A stretch of 32,427 nucleotides of DNA from Clostridiales bacterium. GTDB lineage: Bacteria; Bacillota; Clostridia; Christensenellales; Aristaeellaceae. How positions within the stretch are numbered: position 1 is the first letter of the stretch; each line of letters starts with the position of its first letter. The notes below the pieces were generated by a model. That model was not told the DNA's origin. It saw only the letters and a program-made list of their open reading frames with translations, and did no database searches. The DNA lies in assembly GCA_015056015.1 (NCBI GenBank), contig SVHD01000031.1:1-32427 (forward strand), in the 5' to 3' direction. Shown here one piece after another: positions 1 through 6,744 of the stretch. The position numbers and the translations under genes were made by a program.

Positions 1-86
1 AATTGCGCGTGAAGGTCAAAATGTTCCTGGGCCGCGAAATGCAGATCGAGGTAGATCTCGATCAGGTCGAGAAACTCGACGCTTGA
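1..86 (+). CDS. nusG: Transcription termination/antitermination factor NusG (C-terminal end, partial)
   Basis: Only the last 27 codons and a TGA stop (84-86) are inside the window. The peptide reads ...KVKMFLGREMQIEVDLDQVEKL.., which matches the end of the KOW domain of NusG, where a conserved Phe-Gly-Arg-Glu-x-x-x-Glu-x-x-x-x-Gln-Val pattern closes the protein. NusG binds RNA polymerase and modulates pausing and termination. Its position directly before rplK is the classical secE-nusG-rplK-rplA order and supports the call. The 114 nt between its stop and rplK contain the L1-site mimic and no obvious terminator, so read-through into rplK is likely. The start and NGN domain are outside the window. 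Confidence 0.9.
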   Translation, partial: LRVKVKMFLGREMQIEVDLDQVEKLDA

Positions 87-137
87 GTCAAGGCTGGCCG
101 ATGAATATCGGCCTCCTTGCTCCGCCCCCCGTTTTCA

Positions 138-175
138 GTGGGAGGCAGTGCCAGGGGCGCTGCCGCCATTACCAC
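138..175 (+). promoter_or_regulatory. Putative L1-binding mRNA leader upstream of rplK
   Basis: The motif GTGGGAGG (138-145) and TACCAC (170-175) are the two strands that form the L1 site in helix 76 of 23S rRNA (GGUGGGAGG ... AAAUACCACC). Here GTGG (138-141) pairs with CCAC (172-175). The interior folds into a 9-bp hairpin, 144-152 with 156-164, with a single G-U pair and loop AGG. L1 is known to repress its operon in E. coli by binding an rRNA-like site in the L11 leader. That this element does the same here is inference. The rplK ribosome binding site follows at 183-189. Confidence 0.65.
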
Positions 176-200
176 AAGCTTTAAGGAGGTGCCATCCAAC

Positions 201-629
201 ATGGCAAAGAAAATTACCGCGTTCATCAAGCTGCAGGTTCCCGCCGCTAAGGCGACTCCCGCGCCGCCCATCGGCCCTGCCCTCGGTCAGCATGGCGTTA
301 ACATTCCCGGCTTCTGCAAGGAATTCAACGCCCGTACCGCCAAGCAGGAAGGCCTGATCATCCCCGTGGTTATCACGGTGTTTTCCGATCGTTCCTTCAC
401 CTTCATTACCAAGACCCCTCCGGCCCCCGTGCTGATCAAGAAGGCGCTGGGCCTGGATTCCGCTTCCGGCCGTCCCAACAAGGATAAGGTTGGCCAGCTG
501 ACCCAGGATCAGGTGCGTGAAATTGCTACCACCAAGATGCCCGACCTCAACGCCGCTTCCATCGAAGCCGCTATGAGCATGGTCAAGGGTACTGCCCGCA
601 GCATGGGCGTTACCGTAGCCGACGAATAA
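201..629 (+). CDS. rplK: 50S ribosomal protein L11
   Basis: The protein has 142 aa, the usual length of bacterial L11. It forms the GTPase-associated centre with 23S rRNA helices 43-44 and is needed for factor-dependent GTP hydrolysis and the stringent response. Visible hallmarks are the N-terminal [33 protein letters not shown] segment (broken here as residues 3-36), the proline-rich linker TKTPPAP and the C-terminal rRNA-binding domain ending in ARSMGV. The ATG at 201 follows AAGGAGGT with an 11-nt gap. An upstream in-frame ATG at 117 is rejected because it would run through the leader RNA. It is cotranscribed with rplA, 69 nt downstream. Confidence 0.98.
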   Translation: MAKKITAFIKLQVPAAKATPAPPIGPALGQHGVNIPGFCKEFNARTAKQEGLIIPVVITVFSDRSFTFITKTPPAPVLIKKALGLDSASGRPNKDKVGQLTQDQVREIATTKMPDLNAASIEAAMSMVKGTARSMGVTVADE

Positions 630-653
630 GGGCAATAGCCGTAAAGGAATTTT

Positions 654-682
654 GTGGGAGGACATAGTGCCGCTAATACCAC
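654..682 (+). promoter_or_regulatory. Second putative L1-binding mRNA element upstream of rplA
   Basis: A compact copy of the motif seen before rplK: GTGGGAGG (654-661) and TAATACCAC (674-682), separated by only 12 nt. The right half is nearly identical to the AAATACCAC strand of 23S helix 76. GTGG and CCAC close the stem. The element ends just before the rplA Shine-Dalgarno AGGGAGG (683-689), so L1 bound here could block initiation on its own mRNA. The resemblance is seen directly; the autoregulation is inferred from the known L1 feedback mechanism. Confidence 0.65.
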
Positions 683-698
683 AGGGAGGAAATGAAAG

Positions 699-1388
699 AT
701 GAAACACGGCAAGAAATATTCCGACAGCAAAAAGCTGATCGACACCATGAAGCTCTACGATCCCGCCGAAGCCATTGAGCTGGTCAAGCAGACCGCCAAG
801 GCCAAGTTCGACGAAACCATCGAGCTGTCCATCCGTCTGGGCGTTGACCCCCGCCATGCTGACCAGCAGGTCCGCGGCACTGTGGTTCTGCCCCACGGCA
901 CCGGCAAGAAGGTTCGCGTTCTGGTGTTCGCCAAGGGCCCCAAGGCTGAAGAAGCCAAGGCTGCTGGCGCTGACTTCGTCGGCGATGCCGATCTGGTTGC
1001 CAAGATCCAGAGCGAAAACTGGTTCGGTTTTGACGTCTGCGTTGCGACCCCCGATATGATGGGTACCATCGGCCGCATCGCCCGTCTGCTGGGCCCCAAG
1101 GGCTTGATGCCCAACCCCAAGTCTGGCACCGTTACCATGGATGTCACCAAGGCCATCCAGGAAATCAAAGCTGGTAAGGTCGAATATCGTATCGATAAGA
1201 CCGCTATCGCTCATTGCCCCATCGGCAAGATTTCCTTCGATAACGACAAGCTGGTCGAAAATATGACCGTCCTGATGGAAGCGGTTATCAAGGCGAAGCC
1301 CGCCACCGCCAAGGGTACCTATATCAAGTCTCTCTACATGAGCAGCACCATGGGCCCCTCCATCAAGATCAACAGCCTGAAGTTCTGA
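699..1388 (+). CDS. rplA: 50S ribosomal protein L1
   Basis: The protein has 229 aa, the family's normal length. L1 builds the mobile L1 stalk with 23S helices 76-78, helps release deacylated tRNA from the E site, and acts as translational repressor of its own operon. The signature region [26 protein letters not shown] (around residues 144-170) and the [23 protein letters not shown] stretch just before it are clear. ATG at 699 follows AGGGAGGAAATGAAAG. The next feature is an intrinsic terminator only 15 nt after the stop. rplJ and rplL, which usually follow, are absent from this locus. Confidence 0.98.
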   Translation: MKHGKKYSDSKKLIDTMKLYDPAEAIELVKQTAKAKFDETIELSIRLGVDPRHADQQVRGTVVLPHGTGKKVRVLVFAKGPKAEEAKAAGADFVGDADLVAKIQSENWFGFDVCVATPDMMGTIGRIARLLGPKGLMPNPKSGTVTMDVTKAIQEIKAGKVEYRIDKTAIAHCPIGKISFDNDKLVENMTVLMEAVIKAKPATAKGTYIKSLYMSSTMGPSIKINSLKF

Positions 1389-1403
1389 TCTTGGGTAAAT
1401 ATG

Positions 1404-1436
1404 TCCCCTGCCGGGAAACCGGCGGGGGATTTTTTT
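1404..1436 (+). terminator. Intrinsic terminator of nusG-rplK-rplA
   Basis: An 11-bp stem (1404-1414 with 1419-1429, one T-G pair) is capped by a GAAA tetraloop and followed by seven T residues (1430-1436). It ends the ribosomal protein unit right after rplA. Confidence 0.92.
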
Positions 1437-1509
1437 GCTTTTCGCAAAGTAAAAGAATCAAGAACGAACCGGCGATGAGTATCTGTCTGGCGAAATATGG
1501 GGCGGTGCG

Positions 1510-1538
1510 TTGACAAAAAAGAAGATATATGATATGTA
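1510..1538 (+). promoter_or_regulatory. Possible sigma-A promoter for the 1586 gene
   Basis: A perfect TTGACA (1510-1515) is followed after 17 nt by TATGTA (1533-1538). The -35 box is ideal but the -10 box keeps only the first three consensus bases, so the assignment is tentative. It lies 48 nt before the chosen start codon. Confidence 0.45.
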
Positions 1539-1585
1539 AATGGAAAACACGATTAGAATTGATTCATAGAGGAGAGGGAGATGCA

Positions 1586-2173
1586 ATGCAGGAAAAGAAA
1601 AGGAATGGCTCCGTGAAAATAATTACGGGTATCGCCCTGATTATTCTTATTGGCGCAATGGCGTGCATCGGCAGCATTTCTGATGCAATTGGCCTTCCTG
1701 CAGCAAAGGCCTTGGACGTGATCAGGGAAAACGGCGCTGATCTTGCAAGCGAGACGGTACTGGTGGAAACGGAATATGCGCCGCTGGTTCTGGGAGATAG
1801 CGGCGAAGCTGTGCTCAAAATCAAGCTGCGCCTCTATGAACTGGGGTATTTTGAGACCAATGCGTTCACTGAAATCTATGATAAGGAAACGACCGAACAA
1901 ATTGCGCTGTTCCAGGAAGTAAACGAACTAAAGAAAACTGGTATTGCCGATGCTGAAACGCTGGCCCTCCTGTTCTCAGACCAGGCAAAGAAACTGGAGC
2001 GGCCTGAACAGAAAGACCAAATCTATATTCTGAATACCAACACAAAAAAATTCCACGAAACGGATTGCGCCAGTGTAAGACAGATGAAGGATAAGAATAA
2101 GAAAGAGTTTACTGGAACGCGGGATCAAGCAATCGGCGCAGGCTATAAACCCTGTAAAAACTGCAACCCCTGA
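1586..2173 (+). CDS. Membrane-anchored protein with peptidoglycan-binding-like domain and C-terminal Cys/His module
   Basis: The protein has 195 aa. Residues 11-32 form one hydrophobic segment, so the bulk is probably outside the membrane. Residues 67-130 (LGDSGEAVLKIKLRLYELGYF..) resemble the PG_binding_1 three-helix fold. Residues 147-195 resemble the small module found at the end of secreted nuclease-like clostridial proteins, with LNTNTKKFH, Cys161, Cys190 and Cys193 as a possible metal site. The start at 1586 is chosen because GAGGAGAGGG lies 7-16 nt before it; the longer frame from 1529 has no such site. No enzyme domain is present, so the function is unknown. It stands alone between a terminator and the rpsF promoter. 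Confidence 0.8.
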   Translation: MQEKKRNGSVKIITGIALIILIGAMACIGSISDAIGLPAAKALDVIRENGADLASETVLVETEYAPLVLGDSGEAVLKIKLRLYELGYFETNAFTEIYDKETTEQIALFQEVNELKKTGIADAETLALLFSDQAKKLERPEQKDQIYILNTNTKKFHETDCASVRQMKDKNKKEFTGTRDQAIGAGYKPCKNCNP

Positions 2174-2290
2174 TTTACTTGGTAACGCTTCTTTGTCTCA
2201 TGGAAAAGTGGATGCAAGCAGGATAGATACAGCGGAAATAGAGATGATAAAAAAAGATCGAAAAAATTTCAGTTTTTTTTTAAAAAACAC

Positions 2291-2319
2291 TTGCTTTTTT
2301 GGAGACGAATCTGTATAAT
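2291..2319 (+). promoter_or_regulatory. Sigma-A promoter of the rpsF-ssb-rpsR operon
   Basis: TTGCTT (2291-2296), a 17-nt spacer and a perfect TATAAT (2314-2319). Directly upstream, 2250-2289 is almost pure A and T tracts, which would suit an UP element for the RNA polymerase alpha subunits. No convincing GC-rich terminator is present between the previous gene and this promoter. Confidence 0.88.
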
Positions 2320-2323
2320 ACCA

Positions 2324-2369
2324 TATTGGCACATCCTTGCGTCCTACAAGGATAGGACGCCATACGTCC
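2324..2369 (+). promoter_or_regulatory. Structured rpsF leader RNA, candidate S6:S18 autoregulatory element
   Basis: The leader holds competing helices. Fold 1 is an 8-bp hairpin, 2339-2346 with 2353-2360, loop CAAGGA. Fold 2 pairs ATCCTTG (2333-2339) with CAAGGAT (2347-2353), stacked on a lower stem 2324-2330 with 2359-2364. Fold 3 pairs GGACG (2355-2359) with CGTCC (2365-2369), just before the AGGAGG at 2373-2378. S6:S18 leaders that bind the ribosomal protein pair are known before rpsF in many bacteria. I could not match their conserved CCG bulge with certainty, so the assignment rests on position and structure. Confidence 0.5.
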
Positions 2370-2386
2370 ATGAGGAGGTGAAAAGA

Positions 2387-2761
2387 ATGAACAAGTATGA
2401 AGTGGTGTACATCATCGATCCCGCCGTGGAAGAAGAAGCCCGCAAGGAACTGATCGCCAAGTACAACGAACTGATCACCGGTAACGGTGGCAGCGTTGAC
2501 AAGGTGGAAGAATGGGGCAAGCGCCGTCTGGCCTACGCGATTGACTACAAGACCGAAGGCTATTACGTGCTGGTGAACTTCCAGGCCGAAGCCGAACTTC
2601 CCAAGGAACTGGAGCGCAACCTTCAGATTTCCGAAAGCGTCATTCGCTATCAGGTGATCCGCATTGAAGAAAAGAAGGTCGGCATCAAGCCCCGCGCTGT
2701 GCGCGTGGCGGCCCCTGTGGCCCCCGTTGAAGCCCCCGCGGAAACCCCTGCCGCTGAATAA
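2387..2761 (+). CDS. rpsF: 30S ribosomal protein S6
   Basis: The protein has 124 aa. S6 pairs with S18 on the central domain of 16S rRNA. The N-terminus MNKYEVVYIIDPAVEEEAR and the internal WGKRRLAYAI and EGYYVLVNF segments are diagnostic of the ferredoxin-like S6 fold. The last 25 residues are an Ala/Pro-rich tail (VAAPVAPVEAPAETPAAE), a low-complexity extension common in Clostridia. ATG at 2387 follows AGGAGGTGAAAAGA. The longer frame from 2291 would translate the promoter and leader and is rejected. ssb follows 15 nt downstream. Confidence 0.98.
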   Translation: MNKYEVVYIIDPAVEEEARKELIAKYNELITGNGGSVDKVEEWGKRRLAYAIDYKTEGYYVLVNFQAEAELPKELERNLQISESVIRYQVIRIEEKKVGIKPRAVRVAAPVAPVEAPAETPAAE

Positions 2762-2776
2762 TCGGGAGGAGCGAAA

Positions 2777-3226
2777 ATGAACAAGGTCTTTCTGATCGGC
2801 AATCTTACCCGTGATCCCGAGCTGCGTACCACGCAGACCGGCGTCACCGTCTGCTCTTTCACCATCGCCGTGAACCGCCGTCGTTTCGGCAATGCCGAAG
2901 CGGGCCAGCCCGAAGCGGATTTCTTCCGCATCAGCGCCTGGCGGCAGCTTGGCGAAAACTGCGCCAAATACCTGGCCAAGGGCCGCAAGGTCTCTGTGGT
3001 GGGTACGGTGTCTGCCTCTGCCTATGTGGGCAATGATGGCCAGGCCCGGGCCAGTCTGGAAGTGCAGGCTGACGATGTGGAATTCCTTACGCCCCGCGGC
3101 GAAGCCGGCGAAATGCCCGCTTATGCCCCTGCGGCGGCCCCTGCGCCCCGTGCCAACACGGGCTATGGCAGCGCGCCTCAGGGCGGCGGCTTTGTGCAGG
3201 TGGATGAGGAAGAATTGCCTTTCTAA
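2777..3226 (+). CDS. ssb: Single-stranded DNA-binding protein
   Basis: The protein has 149 aa. It coats single-stranded DNA during replication, repair and recombination, and recruits partner proteins through its tail. The OB-fold occupies about residues 1-105 (MNKVFLIGNLTRDPELR, FRISAWRQLGENCAKYLAKGRKV, VGTVSASAYVGNDGQ). A Pro/Ala/Gly linker follows, and the protein ends in the acidic tip DEEELPF, the canonical SSB interaction motif. It sits between rpsF and rpsR as in most Bacillota. ATG at 2777 follows GGGAGGAGCGAAA. Confidence 0.98.
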   Translation: MNKVFLIGNLTRDPELRTTQTGVTVCSFTIAVNRRRFGNAEAGQPEADFFRISAWRQLGENCAKYLAKGRKVSVVGTVSASAYVGNDGQARASLEVQADDVEFLTPRGEAGEMPAYAPAAAPAPRANTGYGSAPQGGGFVQVDEEELPF

Positions 3227-3262
3227 CCGAATCGGAAATCATCGAGAAGGAGGAATATACGC

Positions 3263-3517
3263 ATGTCTGAAGATCGTGGCGAAAAGCGTCCGCGTCCCCG
3301 CGGAAAGCGTCCGCGCCGTAAGGTGTGTGACTTCTGCGTGAACAAGATCGAATATATCGATTACAAAGATGTCAATCGTCTGCGTCGTTCCATCAACGAA
3401 CGCGGCAAGATCCTGCCCCGTCGCATGACCGGCAATTGCGCCAAGCATCAGCGTCAGCTGAGTGAGGCCATCAAGCGCGCCCGTGCCATCGCGCTGCTGC
3501 CCTACACTGTGGACTAA
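3263..3517 (+). CDS. rpsR: 30S ribosomal protein S18
   Basis: The protein has 84 aa. It binds 16S rRNA as a partner of S6. Features are a basic N-terminus rich in Arg/Lys/Pro, the [16 protein letters not shown] segment with two cysteines that resembles the Zn-ribbon-type S18, and the C-terminal [29 protein letters not shown] signature (residues about 53-81). AGAAGGAGG lies before ATG 3263. The gene is last in the operon and is followed by a terminator 11 nt after the stop. Confidence 0.98.
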   Translation: MSEDRGEKRPRPRGKRPRRKVCDFCVNKIEYIDYKDVNRLRRSINERGKILPRRMTGNCAKHQRQLSEAIKRARAIALLPYTVD

Positions 3518-3528
3518 GCAGAATATAA

Positions 3529-3557
3529 AGAGCGTCGGTTTTCCGCCGCTCTTTTTT
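3529..3557 (+). terminator. Terminator of rpsF-ssb-rpsR
   Basis: AGAGCG (3529-3534) pairs with CGCTCT (3547-3552). An inner CGG/CCG extends the stem over a TTTT loop, and a run of six T residues follows at 3552-3557. Confidence 0.85.
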
Positions 3558-3570
3558 GTACAATAAAATA

Positions 3571-3591
3571 CCCGATGGAAATTCCATCGGG
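3571..3591. terminator. Terminator for the minus-strand amidohydrolase
   Basis: An 8-10 bp near-perfect palindrome, CCCGATGG with CCATCGGG around AAATT. On the minus strand it is followed by a T-rich run (complement of 3560-3570), so it serves the converging gene ending at 3603. On the plus strand T-rich sequence also follows, so it may act both ways. Confidence 0.75.
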
Positions 3592-3602
3592 TGTTTTGAT
3601 TT

Positions 3603-4664
3603 TTATTTCAACAGAAAAAACTTTTCGATTTCGGAAAGATCACTTAAGTAGGTGGTCTGCTCCTGGCATACCTGCCGTTTATATTCAATTTCTCGGGCAA
3701 TCCATTCCAAATTCAGAGACTTGGGTTCCCCGTATTCTCGGGCAGCATTTTCATAATAAATCAGGGGCAGATATTCTTTATCAATACCGATTCCCCGACA
3801 GATTTTCCCTTTGAAGGCGTTATTGCCCTGATAGAGATAATCGTCCGTAGTTTCATAAAAATTACGCACCAGCATGGGATCAATTAGGATTTGTTCCAGG
3901 GGCCAATCATAATTCGCGATATCGGTACCGTATTTGATTTTCTGTGCGTGGGATTGCAGAAATTCTCGCCAGGCATCGGCGTTTTCCTGGAAGGCGAAAT
4001 ATTGGCTGCAGGCCGGGGTGGTATCAAATGCGGTGAATTCATAATCATCCAGGAATCGCTTGGCCTGATCTATACGCTTGCCGGTGAAGCCGTAATGGGC
4101 CAGTGTTACCCGCAATTTGGGATGCTTTTTCATGACGGCCATCACGTCTTCGAATGTTTCATCCTTACTGATTTTGATGTCGTCGAATAATTCTTTCATG
4201 GATTCCGTGATCCAGAAATAATCCGGATCGCCGCTGTGCAGCGTGACGGAGACATCGCACTCTTCCAGATAGGAATACAGAGGATCATAAATAGGATCGC
4301 TGAGCAGCTTCTTATAGCGCCGCCGTTCGGTGGGCTTGCCTTCCAGCATTTTCAGCCCATCAAAGCCGGCCGCCAGATAGGATTCCATCTGGCACACAAA
4401 ATCTTTGGAAGATTCTTCGTCTGATAATTCCGTGTGGTGCTCCAGTCCGGCAAAGGCGTATGCCTGCCCGGGAAATAACGATTTGAAATAAAGCGCAGTC
4501 ACATTATCGATTGCGCGATGATTGGGCAGGGCATGAAAAAGGAATTTTTCGGCGTGGGTGGCGTTCATCACACGGCGGAATATATTTTCGGTCTTCTGCA
4601 GCGTGATATTGGATACATGATGATGAAGATGGGTATCGAAAATTTTTAATTCCATATCAATCAT
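3603..4664 (-). CDS. Amidohydrolase family protein (metal-dependent hydrolase)
   Basis: The protein has 353 aa with no signal peptide. It has the amidohydrolase/TatD-like TIM-barrel pattern: D10-x-H12-x-H14 (DTHLHHH), Lys105 in GFDGLKML, His143 in VTLHSGDP, His190 in VTLAHYGF and Asp248 in KYGTDIANYD. These residues would bind one or two metal ions and activate water. The substrate cannot be told; the spacing fits the amidohydrolase_2 group of decarboxylases and lactonases. The start at 4664 has GGAG nine nt upstream; Met4 (4655) is an alternative. It is a single-gene unit with its own strong promoter and terminator. Confidence 0.88.
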   Translation of the reverse strand: MIDMELKIFDTHLHHHVSNITLQKTENIFRRVMNATHAEKFLFHALPNHRAIDNVTALYFKSLFPGQAYAFAGLEHHTELSDEESSKDFVCQMESYLAAGFDGLKMLEGKPTERRRYKKLLSDPIYDPLYSYLEECDVSVTLHSGDPDYFWITESMKELFDDIKISKDETFEDVMAVMKKHPKLRVTLAHYGFTGKRIDQAKRFLDDYEFTAFDTTPACSQYFAFQENADAWREFLQSHAQKIKYGTDIANYDWPLEQILIDPMLVRNFYETTDDYLYQGNNAFKGKICRGIGIDKEYLPLIYYENAAREYGEPKSLNLEWIAREIEYKRQVCQEQTTYLSDLSEIEKFFLLK

Positions 4665-4693
4665 AGGAAATTTCTCCGCGTTTTTTTGTTTGC

Positions 4694-4722
4694 ATTATAG
4701 CAGATCAAAGATGGCATGTCAA
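4694..4722 (-). promoter_or_regulatory. Consensus sigma-A promoter of the amidohydrolase gene
   Basis: On the minus strand TTGACA (plus 4717-4722), a 17-nt spacer and TATAAT (plus 4694-4699) match consensus at all twelve positions. The expected transcription start leaves a leader of roughly 23 nt before the ATG at 4664. Confidence 0.93.
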
Positions 4723-4777
4723 ATACAGCATTCAGCGGAAAAGCCGATTCGCCGGAGCAAATAATTTTTCAAATACC

Positions 4778-4804
4778 TGGATCGTTTCTTCCATAATTTG
4801 CGTC
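4778..4804 (+). promoter_or_regulatory. Possible ECF-sigma-dependent autoregulatory promoter
   Basis: TGGATC (4778-4783), 17 nt, then CGTC (4801-4804). ECF promoters typically carry a TGAAAC/TGTAAC-like -35 and a CGTC/CGTA -10 at this distance, and ECF genes usually transcribe themselves. No good sigma-A promoter is visible in the 130 nt before the sigma gene. The match is partial and unproven. Confidence 0.4.
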
Positions 4805-4850
4805 TTATAAGGTGTAATCGCGATTGCAAAAGCAGAGAGGAAGGCCGCAT

Positions 4851-5327
4851 ATGACGGAAGAAGAATTCGACGGAAAAATCCGGGGGATGGAAGGAAAGAT
4901 GTATCGGCTTGCCCGATCCATGCTTCGTTCTGACGCCGATTGCGCCGATGCGATGCAAAACGCCATATTCATTGCCTGGCGAAAATTGCCGGCGCTTCGG
5001 AAACCGGAAAAATTCGAGGGCTGGCTTACCCGGATTCTGGTCAATTGCTGCCGGGATATGCAAAGGGAATATCTGAAACGAAAAGGTGAAGGCCCCATCA
5101 CGGCGGATATTCCCCAGGAAATATGCCAGTCAAGGGATATTGATTTGCATTGGGCGTTGGAAGCGCTTTCGGAAAAGCATCGGCTGCCTATTTTGCTCCA
5201 TTATATGAATGGCCTGACCGTAAACGAAGTGGCCCTGATTTTGCGATTGACCGTTCCAAGCGTCAAAGGGCGAATCAGGGAAGGAATGAAAAAGCTGCGG
5301 ATGATGATGGAGGAGAATGCAGAATGA
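4851..5327 (+). CDS. ECF-type RNA polymerase sigma factor
   Basis: The protein has 158 aa. Region 2 covers about residues 13-75 (LARSMLRSDADCADAMQNAIFIAWRKL split over helix 2.1-2.2, then FEGWLTRILVNCCRD). Region 4 covers about residues 108-155 with the helix-turn-helix GLTVNEVALILRLTVPSVKGRI. There is no region 3, as expected for ECF factors. It would direct RNA polymerase to a small regulon, including the DUF4179 gene that overlaps it by the ATGA at 5324-5327. ATG 4851 is chosen for AGAGAGGAAGG upstream; the longer frame starts with a TTG at 4824 and no ribosome binding site. Confidence 0.93.
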   Translation: MTEEEFDGKIRGMEGKMYRLARSMLRSDADCADAMQNAIFIAWRKLPALRKPEKFEGWLTRILVNCCRDMQREYLKRKGEGPITADIPQEICQSRDIDLHWALEALSEKHRLPILLHYMNGLTVNEVALILRLTVPSVKGRIREGMKKLRMMMEENAE

Positions 5328-6676
5328 AAACCTATGATTGGGAAAATGCCTTTCCTGCCGTTCCGGCGATGGTGCATCTGCGGCTGGAAAAAGCATTGGA
5401 GGAAAAAGGAACCATGAATAGAAAATATGTAAGAAGGCCTGCCGCCGCCCTGGCGCTGGTAATGGCGCTGCTGCTGGCCCTGATGGGGGTGGCCTATGCG
5501 GCGGTGAACAGCGGTATTCTGGAGTATCTGGTGGGCGGGGAAGAAAGTGCCTCCCAGGCCCTGAAGGCAAGTATCCAGCCGGTAACTGCCACAGCGGAAA
5601 AGGATCACATCCGGATTGATCTAACCGGCGCAATTTTTGATGGGGATCGCCTGGCCCTTTCCTTTACCATGGAAAATCACAAGCCTGAGGAAATGGCCTA
5701 TGTGACCCTGGACGAAGTTTCGCTGAATGGGGAATGGATACCTATCAGTTTCCAGAGTTTCGCCGGCCAATGGCTGCCCGATGTATTTGCCATTGACTTC
5801 CCCGATTACAGCCGCAATCCCAATTCGGGCGGCATGCTCAGCGATTGGCTGAAAAAGGAATATACGGGAATCATCCAGGGGGAAGCCACCTTTGTGGTGC
5901 AGCGGCCGATGAAGCAGGCCGTGGTCATTGATCCCTGGATGTGGTATGACTATGATGTGGTGTTGGAGGATGAAGAAAGCCGGGCCCATTATCAGGCGCG
6001 GAAGGACGCTATTTTGCAATCCGGCCTGGAAGTGGCAGATGTATTCCGGGATGCCCATAGTTATCTGGGAGAGGGATACACAGTCCTGGACGCCTGGGGG
6101 AATTTCCTGCTGGATCAATCAGAATATCAGTATCTGCGCCCCTTCTTTATGAGCGAAAATTATGGCAGCCGCCCGGTATATCATGAAACCATTAATCGGG
6201 AAGGGCAGATGATGGAAACGGCCCGTATCACGATTCCTTTTACCTTGAATGCGGATTCTGTTCAGGATATTCGGCTGGATGTGGTGATTCCGGATATAGA
6301 GCTTGAAAACTGCACGGCGCATTTTGAAAAAATTTCCGTTACGCCGCTTTCAACGCTGGTGAAATTGAAGCTTTATCCGCGGGAAAACACCCCGGAAGCT
6401 GTTACAGAATTAAGCCGCTGCTATGGCTGTCCCAGCATTTCCGTGCCGGAAGGGCAGCGCATTGAATGGCTGCAGATGGAGGGAGAGGGCTTTGCCGGCG
6501 GCAGACGGGATGAAGATGGCCGGCACTATTATGAAATTTCCTTTTCCTGGGGCGGAATGATGGAATTGCCGGATTCTCTGTGCTTTTCCTATGAATTTGA
6601 CGCAGAACCGGAGGAAGCGCAAATCGCAAGGCTGCGACAGGAATTCATTGAAAAACTTACCATTCCGCTGAATTGA
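5324..6676 (+). CDS. DUF4179-type membrane protein, probable anti-sigma partner
   Basis: The protein has 450 aa. Residues 1-38 are cytoplasmic and basic towards the membrane, 39-61 form one transmembrane helix (LALVMALLLALMGVAYAAV), and the remaining 390 residues are extracytoplasmic. Topology, length and the position right behind an ECF gene match DUF4179 proteins, which are thought to hold their sigma factor inactive until an envelope signal arrives. The cytoplasmic part is too short for a classic anti-sigma or zinc-finger domain, so the interaction mode is unclear. The start ATG 5324 overlaps the sigma stop (ATGA), implying translational coupling. The GAGG of GGAGGAG at 5309-5315 serves as ribosome binding site. 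Confidence 0.85.
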   Translation: MKTYDWENAFPAVPAMVHLRLEKALEEKGTMNRKYVRRPAAALALVMALLLALMGVAYAAVNSGILEYLVGGEESASQALKASIQPVTATAEKDHIRIDLTGAIFDGDRLALSFTMENHKPEEMAYVTLDEVSLNGEWIPISFQSFAGQWLPDVFAIDFPDYSRNPNSGGMLSDWLKKEYTGIIQGEATFVVQRPMKQAVVIDPWMWYDYDVVLEDEESRAHYQARKDAILQSGLEVADVFRDAHSYLGEGYTVLDAWGNFLLDQSEYQYLRPFFMSENYGSRPVYHETINREGQMMETARITIPFTLNADSVQDIRLDVVIPDIELENCTAHFEKISVTPLSTLVKLKLYPRENTPEAVTELSRCYGCPSISVPEGQRIEWLQMEGEGFAGGRRDEDGRHYYEISFSWGGMMELPDSLCFSYEFDAEPEEAQIARLRQEFIEKLTIPLN

Positions 6677-6694
6677 CAGAAGCCTGATATATAT

Positions 6695-6730
6695 AAAAAA
6701 CCATTCTTTGTGATCAAAGAATGGTTTTTT
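6695..6730. terminator. Bidirectional terminator
   Basis: A perfect 10-bp stem (6701-6710 with 6715-6724) with loop TGAT is flanked by six A residues on the left and six T residues on the right. It can end both the sigma/DUF4179 operon and the converging HD-domain gene. Confidence 0.93.
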
Positions 6731-6744
6731 ATGCCCTCGCTCGG

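Noticed and set aside
654..682. Fragment of a 23S rRNA gene
   Set aside because: Only the helix 76 strands are matched; the flanks are unrelated to rRNA and it lies right before the rplA ribosome binding site, so a regulatory mimic is the better reading.
135..1214. Long minus-strand ORF (359 codons) opposite rplK-rplA
   Set aside because: It lies entirely antisense to two certain ribosomal protein genes; the low-complexity Gly/Leu/His composition is that of a shadow frame.
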